Assembly (NCBI RefSeq): GCF_027270315.1
Contig: NZ_CP114413.1
Location: forward strand, 7,750,001 to 7,814,000
Origin: Streptomyces cinnabarinus
Lineage (GTDB): Bacteria > Actinomycetota > Actinomycetes > Streptomycetales > Streptomycetaceae
Reading direction: 5' to 3'
DNA: 64,000 nucleotides
Part shown: piece by piece, positions 36,507 to 42,881 of the stretch
Position numbering within the stretch: the stretch's first letter is position 1
Layout: each line of letters begins with the position of its first letter
Program-made: the position numbers and the translations under genes
Notes under the pieces: generated by a model
What the model saw: only the letters and a program-made list of their open reading frames with translations
Databases searched by the model: none
What the model was told of the DNA's origin: nothing

Positions 36507-39250
36507 CCACGAACCTGTCCCTCCCCACACCGAGCGGATCCGCCCCCAAGCCCCCGCCCCCCGGCCGTTCCCCGCGCACCCGCTGGCACCTCGCCGTGAA
36601 CGCGATCGTGGTCGCCTGGCTCGGCCTCTTCGCCGCGGTCGGGACCGCCCACCACTTCCTGCCGCACGCCTTCTGGCTGCTCGTCCACGCGCTGCTGCTC
36701 GGGGCGGTCACCAACGCGATCGTGATCTGGTCGGGCCACTTCGCCGCCTCCGTCCTGCGGCTGCCCGAGGCGAACCGGGGCGCCCCCGCCGCACTGCGCC
36801 TGGTCTGCCTCAACCTCGGCGCGGTCGGCGTGATCGGCGGGATGTTCTTCGACCGATGGCCCGTGATCCTGGCCGGCGGCTGCCTGGTCGCGGCCGCGGT
36901 CACCGCACACGCCGTATGGCTGGTACGGCTGATGCGGCGGGCGCTGCCCGGCCGGTTCTCCATGACCGTCCGCTACTACGTCGCCGCCTCCGCCCTGCTG
37001 CCCGTGGGCGCCGGGCTCGGCGTCGTCATGGCGCGCGGTGAGGTCGCCGGTGATCTGCCCGAACGGCTGCGGTTCGCCCACGAGGCGATCAACCTGCTCG
37101 GCTGGGTCGGCCTCACCGTCGCCGGAACCCTCATCACCCTGTGGCCGACGATGCTGCGCACCCGCGTGGCGGACGGCGCGGAACGGGCGGGCCGCCTGGC
37201 CCTTCCCGTCCTGCTCGCCGGACTCGCCGCCACCGTCGCCGGCACCCTGCTCGGCCCGCCGCCGCTGGCCGCCCCCGGCGTGCTCGCCTACGCCGCCGGG
37301 CTGGTCGTCGCGGGCCGGCCCTGGCTGCGCGAGGCCCGCGCGAAGGCACCGCGGTCCTTCGCCGCGTGGTCCGTGGCCGCGGGCTGCGCCTGGCTCGCCG
37401 GATCGCTGGCCGTACTGGCCGGGATCCTCCTGACCACGACCTCCTGGATCACGGTGGGGGCGCGCATACCCCAGCTCACCGCGCCGCTCGCCGCGGGCTG
37501 GATCGCCCAAGTCCTGTTCGGCGCGCTGAGCTTCCTCGTCCCCGTGGTGCTGGGCGGCGGCCCCTCCGCCGTGCGAGCCGCCACCGCGAGCCTCGAACGG
37601 GCCTGGCCCGCCCGGCTGGCCATCACCAACGCCGCGCTGCTGCTGTGCGTGCTGCCGGTGCCGTCGATGGTGCGGGTGGCCTGCTCGCTGCTTCTGCTGG
37701 TGATGCTGCTGTTCTTCCTGGTGCTGCTGTTGCTGGCGGTCGTAGGAGGACTGCGCAACCGGCGCGATGCGGCGACCGCCGGAGCACCGGTGCCCGCCCC
37801 GGCCGAGCCCCCGGCCCGCCCGCACCGTGTGCTCGGCGGCGTCGCCCTCGGGCTCGCGGTCGTGATGCTGGCCGTCGCGGGCGGCGGCGCGGCGGACGTG
37901 CGGTCGCTGCCGATCCTGGAGCGGTCCGCCGCCACCGGTGCCGACGGGGACGCGGTGCGGGCGACCGGCCGCACCACCAAGGTCACGGTGACGATCCGCA
38001 ACATGCGCTTCACACCGGCCTCCGTCGATGTCCCCGCCGGAAACCGCCTGGTCATCACCCTCGACAACACCGGCAGCGACACCCACGACCTGATGCTGGA
38101 GACGGGCGCCCGCACCGACCGGATCAGCCCGGGAGAGAAGGACACCCTGGACACGGGAGTCGTCGGCCGGGACCTCGACGGCTGGTGCTCCGTGGTCGGC
38201 CACCGGCAGATGGGGATGGTCTTCGCCGTGAACGTCACCGGAGCGGACGCCGACACCGACACGAACTCCGCCACGGACAGCGGCGGGTCGGCCCAGGACC
38301 ACAGCGACCACAGCGACCACAGCGGCGCCGGTACGTCCGACGAAGCCACCGGAACCTCCGCCGCCGACGCCTTCGACCCGATGGCCGAACCGGCCGCGGG
38401 CTTCACCGCCCGTGATGCCCAACTCCCGTCCGCCGCAAGAGGATCCAGCCCCCGGGTGATCAAGAAGACGCTCACCGTGCAGGAGGCGACGAGGGAAGTC
38501 GCCCCCGGCGTACGGCAGAAGCTGTGGACCTTCAACGGCACGGCACCCGGACCCGTGCTGCGCGGACGCGTCGGCGACACCTTCGAGATCACCCTCGTCA
38601 ACGACGGATCGATCGGCCACTCCGTCGACTTCCACGCCGGAGCGCTCGCGCCCAACGAGCCGATGCGCACCATCGGGACCGGTGAGTCCCTGACGTACCG
38701 CTTCACGGCCACCCGCAGCGGCATCTGGATGTACCACTGCTCGACCATGCCGATGTCCCTGCACATCGCCAACGGCATGTTCGGCGCGGTGATCATCGAC
38801 CCGCCCGACCTGCCCGCCGTGGACCGTGAATACGTGCTGGTCCAGTCGGAGTTCTACCTCGGTGAGCAGGGCGGCACGGCCGACCCCGGCAAGGTGACCG
38901 CCAAGGAGTACGACATGGTCGCCTTCAACGGCTATGCCAACCAGTACGACCACGACCCGCTCACCGCCGAGTCGGGTGAGCGCGTACGGATCTGGGTGCT
39001 GGCGGCCGGGCCGAACGGGTCGAGCGCCTTCCATGTCGTGGGCGGACAGTTCGACACGGTGTTCCGCGAGGGCGCGTACGACCTGAGACGGGGAGAGTCG
39101 GAGACCGGGGGCGCGCAGGTCCTCGATCTCGCCCCCGCCTCGGGCGGATTCGTCGAGCTGTCCTTCCCGGAGGCCGGTGACTATCCGTTCGTCACGCACG
39201 CCATGAGCGACGCGGAACGCGGCGGGCACGGTGTCTTCAAGGTCGGGTGA
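36503..39250 (+). CDS. nirK: Membrane-anchored copper nitrite reductase (NirK) fusion
   Basis: A 915-residue fusion. About 12 membrane helices (residues 30-430, NnrS-like, with GTAHHFLPHAFWLLVHALLL) lead to a further helix near 455. A single cupredoxin domain spans about 490-580 (C562, H567, M570/M572 in WCSVVGHRQMGM). After a His/Asp-rich linker the two-domain NirK core begins near 650. Type 1 copper ligands are H706, C746, H754 and M759 (YHCSTMPMSLHIANGM). Type 2 ligands are H711, H745 and H844 (SSAFHVVGG). It should reduce nitrite to NO on the outer membrane face, with the extra cupredoxin as built-in electron relay. Confidence 0.93.
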   Translation: MTTNLSLPTPSGSAPKPPPPGRSPRTRWHLAVNAIVVAWLGLFAAVGTAHHFLPHAFWLLVHALLLGAVTNAIVIWSGHFAASVLRLPEANRGAPAALRLVCLNLGAVGVIGGMFFDRWPVILAGGCLVAAAVTAHAVWLVRLMRRALPGRFSMTVRYYVAASALLPVGAGLGVVMARGEVAGDLPERLRFAHEAINLLGWVGLTVAGTLITLWPTMLRTRVADGAERAGRLALPVLLAGLAATVAGTLLGPPPLAAPGVLAYAAGLVVAGRPWLREARAKAPRSFAAWSVAAGCAWLAGSLAVLAGILLTTTSWITVGARIPQLTAPLAAGWIAQVLFGALSFLVPVVLGGGPSAVRAATASLERAWPARLAITNAALLLCVLPVPSMVRVACSLLLLVMLLFFLVLLLLAVVGGLRNRRDAATAGAPVPAPAEPPARPHRVLGGVALGLAVVMLAVAGGGAADVRSLPILERSAATGADGDAVRATGRTTKVTVTIRNMRFTPASVDVPAGNRLVITLDNTGSDTHDLMLETGARTDRISPGEKDTLDTGVVGRDLDGWCSVVGHRQMGMVFAVNVTGADADTDTNSATDSGGSAQDHSDHSDHSGAGTSDEATGTSAADAFDPMAEPAAGFTARDAQLPSAARGSSPRVIKKTLTVQEATREVAPGVRQKLWTFNGTAPGPVLRGRVGDTFEITLVNDGSIGHSVDFHAGALAPNEPMRTIGTGESLTYRFTATRSGIWMYHCSTMPMSLHIANGMFGAVIIDPPDLPAVDREYVLVQSEFYLGEQGGTADPGKVTAKEYDMVAFNGYANQYDHDPLTAESGERVRIWVLAAGPNGSSAFHVVGGQFDTVFREGAYDLRRGESETGGAQVLDLAPASGGFVELSFPEAGDYPFVTHAMSDAERGGHGVFKVG

Positions 39251-39294
39251 AAGGTGCGGTGAGGAGGGGGGCATGGACCGAACGGCCCTGGTCG

Positions 39295-39308
39295 GGGCCC
39301 TTGGGCCC
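39295..39308 (+). promoter_or_regulatory. Possible DevR/OsdR-like box before the DGC gene
   Basis: GGGCCCTTGGGCCC lies 74 bases before the DGC-protein start. It resembles the GGGCC-n-GGCCC palindromes bound by hypoxia regulators of the DevR/OsdR type. A short GC-rich palindrome is common in this genome, so the call is weak. Confidence 0.25.
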
Positions 39309-39381
39309 ATGTCCCCTCACCGCCGTCCGGCCTACGCTCGAACGGACCTACCGCTCTTGTCGTGAGGCTTGTGAGGCTCCC

Positions 39382-39783
39382 GTGAAACGCCGCCGTGATC
39401 TGCCGCTCGTCTACTCCTGCTCGGGTTGTTCGAGCGCGGCCCAGATGACCAACTGGATCGCCATCCAGCTCGACCGGCGGGGCATCGCCGAGATGTCGTG
39501 CATCGCCGGTGTGGGCGGAGACGTGCCGAGCCTGGTCCGCAAGGCGCGGAGCGACCGGCCGGTCATCGCCATCGACGGGTGCGTGCTGCAGTGCGCCCGC
39601 AACTGTCTTGCCCGGCACGGTGTGACGCCCGCGGTGCACCATCTGCTCAGCGACGACGGGGTGCGCAAGCGGCTGGGGGAGGACTTCGACCCGGAGCAGG
39701 CGGAGGAGGTGCTGGACGGGCTGATCGCCCGGATCGCCGAGGAGACCGCGAGCGACAGCGCCCCGCCGCAGCCGACCGCCTGA
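39382..39783 (+). CDS. DGC-domain putative zinc-binding protein
   Basis: A 133-residue protein of the DGC family, named for its Asp-Gly-Cys motif, seen here in IDGCVLQCARNC. Further cysteines are in YSCSGCSS and MSCIAGVGG. The family is believed to bind a metal and is often encoded beside anaerobic-respiration and nitrogen-oxide genes. GTG 39382 has GAGG seven bases upstream. It follows the NirK fusion by 131 bases and may be transcribed with it or from its own promoter. Confidence 0.88.
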   Translation: MKRRRDLPLVYSCSGCSSAAQMTNWIAIQLDRRGIAEMSCIAGVGGDVPSLVRKARSDRPVIAIDGCVLQCARNCLARHGVTPAVHHLLSDDGVRKRLGEDFDPEQAEEVLDGLIARIAEETASDSAPPQPTA

Positions 39784-39816
39784 AGCGGGGAGCGAGGGCG
39801 GGGCCGCCCGGCGACC

Positions 39817-39834
39817 AGGGCCTTGTGGGGCCCT
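39817..39834 (+). terminator. Terminator-like hairpin after the DGC gene
   Basis: AGGGCC at 39817-39822 pairs with GGCCCT at 39829-39834 around a six-base loop, 33 bases past the DGC stop and before the cobalamin riboswitch. Confidence 0.45.
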
Positions 39835-39891
39835 CACCCGGGCCTGGTGGTCCGGTGAACGCTCCGCGCCCGGCATGGCAGGATGCCCCGT

Positions 39892-40095
39892 GACGGTGCG
39901 GAGGAACTCCGGTGCGGGCCCCATGGGTCCAAGTCCGGGGCGGGCCCGCCACTGTGACCGGGGAGCTGCCTCCCACTGATGGCCACTGGCAGTCGGCGCG
40001 AGCCGGCCGCTGGGAAGGCCGGGAGACGGCGCCGGTGCCCGTGCGGTACGAGCGGGGCGCCGAGAGCCGGGAGCCAGGACATTCCGGCCGTCCCG
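39892..40095 (+). promoter_or_regulatory. Cobalamin riboswitch
   Basis: The conserved core elements appear in order: a GGTGCGGAGGAACTCCGGTG opening, CGCCACTGTGACCGGGGAGC, GGCCACTGGCAG, GGGAAGGCCGGGAGAC, and a B12-box-like GAGCCGGGAGCCAGGAC. It sits about 80 bases upstream of cobT in the sense direction. Binding of adenosylcobalamin would be expected to shut off the gene. The last part of the B12 box departs from the usual GGAGACC. Ends are approximate. Confidence 0.88.
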
Positions 40096-40172
40096 CAGCC
40101 AGGCACTTCCCGCCCGGGCGCGGCCTGTTCACGGCGGCGTGGAGAACCGCCGACAGCGGAAGGACTCCCTTC

Positions 40173-41303
40173 GTGGTGCCCTCGTACGGCTCCGATCCCA
40201 CCCCTCGCACTGCTGCCGCCCCCGCCGTCGGCGCGCTGCTGGAACGCACCCTGGCCGCCATCGCGCCCGCCGACTCCGGCGCCGCGGCGGCGGCCCGTGA
40301 CCGCCAGAACAACCTGACCAAGCCGCCCGGCTCGCTGGGCCTGCTGGAAGACGTGTCGGTCCGGCTCGCGGCCCTGGCGGGAACCTGCCCGCCGCCGCTG
40401 CCGGAACCCGCCGCGGTGGCCGTCTTCGCCGCCGATCACGGTGTCCACGCCCAGGGCGTCAGCGTCTGGCCGCAGGAGGTGACGGCGCAGATGGTCGCCA
40501 ACTTCCTCGCCGGCGGAGCCGCCGTGAACGCCCTGGCCGCCCAGGCCGGAGCCGGGGTGGTCGTGGTGGACATGGGTGTCGCGACTCCGGTGCCCGCCAC
40601 GGATGTCGACCCGGGCCGGCTGAAGAACCACCGGGTCCGCAGCGGGACCGCGGACATGACACGCGGTCCGGCCATGAGCCGGGACGAGGCCCTGCGCGCC
40701 ATCGAGGCCGGGATCCAGGTCGCCGATGAACTCGTCGACGACGGCTGCCGCTGTCTGCTCACCGGCGACATGGGCATCGCCAACACCACCGCGTCCGCGG
40801 CCCTCGTCTCCGTGTTCACCGGCACGGATCCGGAGGAGGTCACCGGGCACGGCGCGGGAGTCGACGACGCGACGCGACGGCACAAGGTGGGCGTGGTGCG
40901 CACGGCTCTCGACCACAACCGGCCCGATGCGCAGGACCCGGTCGGCGTGATGGCGGCGGTCGGCGGCCTGGAGCACGCGGCGATCGCCGGGTTCGTGCTG
41001 GGCGCCGCCGCCCGCCGGGTGCCGGTGATCCTGGACGGGGTGATCGCCTCGTCGTCGGCCCTGGTGGCGGCCGCGCTGTCGCCCGAGGCCGTCTCCGCCT
41101 GTGTGGCCGGACACCGCTCGGTCGAACCCGGCCACACCGTCGCCCTGTGGCAGCTCGGCCTGCGTCCCCTGGTCGACCTGGAGCTACGGCTCGGCGAGGG
41201 CACGGGCGCCCTGCTGGCGCTGCCGCTCGTCCAGGCGGCGGCGCGCGCCCTGCGTGACATGGCCACCTTCGACTCCGCGGGGGTGTCGGACGAGCAACTC
41301 TGA
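40173..41303 (+). CDS. cobT: Nicotinate-nucleotide-dimethylbenzimidazole phosphoribosyltransferase
   Basis: A 376-residue CobT that makes alpha-ribazole phosphate, the lower-ligand precursor of cobalamin. Family stretches are QNNLTKPPGSLGLLE, VFAADHGVHAQGVS, TGDMGIANTTASAAL and the C-terminal RLGEGTGALLALPLVQAA with the catalytic glutamate. GTG 40173 has GGAAGGACT upstream; a second GTG follows at once. It stands alone behind the riboswitch with no other cob gene in the window. Confidence 0.96.
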   Translation: MVPSYGSDPTPRTAAAPAVGALLERTLAAIAPADSGAAAAARDRQNNLTKPPGSLGLLEDVSVRLAALAGTCPPPLPEPAAVAVFAADHGVHAQGVSVWPQEVTAQMVANFLAGGAAVNALAAQAGAGVVVVDMGVATPVPATDVDPGRLKNHRVRSGTADMTRGPAMSRDEALRAIEAGIQVADELVDDGCRCLLTGDMGIANTTASAALVSVFTGTDPEEVTGHGAGVDDATRRHKVGVVRTALDHNRPDAQDPVGVMAAVGGLEHAAIAGFVLGAAARRVPVILDGVIASSSALVAAALSPEAVSACVAGHRSVEPGHTVALWQLGLRPLVDLELRLGEGTGALLALPLVQAAARALRDMATFDSAGVSDEQL

Positions 41304-41307
41304 ATCA

Positions 41308-41325
41308 TCCGGCCGGAAGGCCGGA
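41308..41325 (+). terminator. Terminator of cobT
   Basis: TCCGGCC at 41308-41314 is perfectly complementary to GGCCGGA at 41319-41325, with a GGAA tetraloop, four bases after the cobT stop. Confidence 0.75.
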
Positions 41326-41728
41326 CCCTAGTCGTGCGCCCCGTCGCACCGAGTGGGCCGACCTGCCCCTTCCGGTAAGGCCGTTGGGCCCTGTTCGGCG
41401 GGCCGGGCGAGGACCGGAAGGCCGCGCCCGCGGGACCGTTCGACCCAGGCGGCGGGGACTGCGGTACGGCGATGATGATCTCCGACCGGCCGGGAGCGAC
41501 ACGGACCGTCACGTCCCGCCGAGCACCTGGACCTCGTGCGCTCACGAACCACGGCGGGCGCGGCGTGCTCCCGGCCCGGTCACCATCCGGTCGTCCCACC
41601 GTCATACCGGATGGCCACCGTCCGCCACGTCCCGGCGCCCGGCACCCTCGCTACAGACTGGCGGGCGGGGTACCCCGGTCGCCTCGGGGCGTGGCGGGCG
41701 CGGTGGTGCTGGGGGCAGGAGCGGGGTC
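41326..41728. other. Intergenic stretch between convergent cobT and regulator genes
   Basis: About 400 bases with no credible gene: the open frames that cross it on either strand run into cobT or the regulator antisense. AAGGCCGTTGGGCCCTG at 41377-41393 resembles a DevR/OsdR-type palindrome but faces no start codon. The length is odd for a space between two gene ends and may hold the remains of a lost gene. Confidence 0.45.
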
Positions 41729-42436
41729 TCAGGCCGCGCCGGTGCGCCGCAGGGTCGCCACGCACAGGTGCGGGGTGACGAAGGGCTGGAGGCTCGTCGC
41801 GTCGAGCGGGGCCCGCAGCGTCTCGACCGTGCCCTGCATCAGGCCCAGGTGGATCGCGCAGACGATGTCCGGTCGGCGCTCGGCGACTTCACGGAACGGA
41901 CAGTGGTGCAGGTTGAGCCGTCGTTCGGCGTGCTCGGCCCCTGACGCCTCATCCTCCGCCTCCGTCACGAAGCCCATGTCCTCCAGCACCGCCACCAGTT
42001 GGCGTTCCCCCTCCTCGGCGCTGACGCGCTCGGTGGGGGCGGGTGCGTCGGCGAGGTAGGAGCCCCAGGAGTGACCGGCGCGGGTGGCGGCGGCCACCGG
42101 ATCCGAAACCGAGTCGGCGACGACCCCGAGCAGGATGTCGGAGAGCAGCCGGAAACTGCGGGAGCCGTCCGGCCCTTCGTCGGCGACGGCCGAGTAGACC
42201 ACCTTCGGCCGCCCCGGCTCGCTCCGCGGTACGGTGCCCCGGGCCGCGGTGCCTTCGGCGACCAGCGCGTCCAGGTGGAAGCGGGCGGTGTTGAGGTGGA
42301 CGCCGACGCGCTCGGCCACGTCGGCCACGCTCACCGGGCTGTCCGTGTCGCGCAGCGTCTGGAGGATGGCGGCGCGCCGTCCCCGCTGTGCCGGAGCGCC
42401 GGTGCCGGGGTCAGTGAGCTGTCGCCGTGGGGTCAT
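41729..42436 (-). CDS. HTH regulator with C-terminal cysteine cluster, NO-reductase-side copy
   Basis: A 235-residue paralogue of the regulator at 34591-35325. The winged HTH reads VSVADVAERVGVHLNTARFH. The sensor part has HCPFREVAERRPDIVCAIHL with the same Cys-x13-Cys spacing, and PHLCVATL near the end. Likely an Fe-S protein controlling the NO-reductase genes. ATG 42436 lies six bases after a TATCAT -10 with no Shine-Dalgarno, so the mRNA should be leaderless, as for its paralogue. Confidence 0.88.
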   Translation of the reverse strand: MTPRRQLTDPGTGAPAQRGRRAAILQTLRDTDSPVSVADVAERVGVHLNTARFHLDALVAEGTAARGTVPRSEPGRPKVVYSAVADEGPDGSRSFRLLSDILLGVVADSVSDPVAAATRAGHSWGSYLADAPAPTERVSAEEGERQLVAVLEDMGFVTEAEDEASGAEHAERRLNLHHCPFREVAERRPDIVCAIHLGLMQGTVETLRAPLDATSLQPFVTPHLCVATLRRTGAA

Positions 42437-42442
42437 ACGGGG

Positions 42443-42448
42443 ATGATA
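42443..42448 (-). promoter_or_regulatory. -10 element of the second leaderless regulator gene
   Basis: TATCAT on the minus strand (42448 to 42443) ends six bases before ATG 42436. The -35 position falls inside the large palindrome at 42457-42491, so that structure could affect this promoter. Confidence 0.5.
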
Positions 42449-42456
42449 CAGGCAAA

Positions 42457-42491
42457 GGGGTTAGAAACAGGAAGGTCCTGTTTCTAACCCC
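42457..42491 (-). terminator. Perfect 16-bp inverted repeat after the NO-reductase operon
   Basis: GGGGTTAGAAACAGGA at 42457-42472 is perfectly complementary to the 16 bases at 42476-42491, with only AGG between them. It starts 15 bases after the stop of the small membrane protein gene, so it is probably the operon terminator. It also covers the expected -35 of the next regulator gene, so it may double as an operator. Its AT content is higher than that of other terminators here. Confidence 0.7.
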
Positions 42492-42506
42492 TCGGTGCGC
42501 GCCTGC

Positions 42507-42881
42507 TCACTCCGGCGGCGAGACCTTCGCCTGCCGCAGCCGTCGGCCCAGCAGGGCGAGGAGCGCGCCGTGCGGGACGGACACCGCCACGAGGAGCGCG
42601 ATCTCCGCCGGCGCGTGGTGGCGTATCGCCTCCGCCGTCGCCAGCACGATCGCGACCACGGAGACGAACAGCGAGACGGCCCGGTGGAAGTGGTGCACCT
42701 CCGAGTGCGGCCACTCGTCCGGCCGGACCGGCTCCGGGGTCTCATGGACCGACCGGTGGTATCCGGTGAAGATACGGGACTCCCAGGCGCCGGTGCTCTG
42801 CCGGCCGTAGATGTCGAGGCCGATCACGACCAGCAGGAGCACCGTCACATACCCGGCGGCGAGCAGTGTCTCCCCGCTCAC
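42507..42881 (-). CDS. Small membrane protein of the NO-reductase operon
   Basis: A 124-residue protein with an N-terminal membrane helix (GYVTVLLLVVIGLDIYG), a His-containing loop (EWPHSEVHHFHRAVS) and two more helices (LFVSVVAIVLATAEAI; IALLVAVSVPHGALLALL). Its GTG start overlaps the qNOR stop by four bases (GTGA), so the two are translationally coupled. I do not recognise the family; the HHFH cluster next to a membrane helix could bind heme or metal. A role as qNOR accessory or assembly factor is inference. Confidence 0.83.
   Translation of the reverse strand: MSGETLLAAGYVTVLLLVVIGLDIYGRQSTGAWESRIFTGYHRSVHETPEPVRPDEWPHSEVHHFHRAVSLFVSVVAIVLATAEAIRHHAPAEIALLVAVSVPHGALLALLGRRLRQAKVSPPE

Noticed and set aside
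41472..42059. Plus-strand open frame crossing the intergenic stretch after cobT
   Set aside because: It runs antisense into the Cys-cluster regulator, has no ribosome-binding site and reads as low-complexity Arg/Pro sequence.
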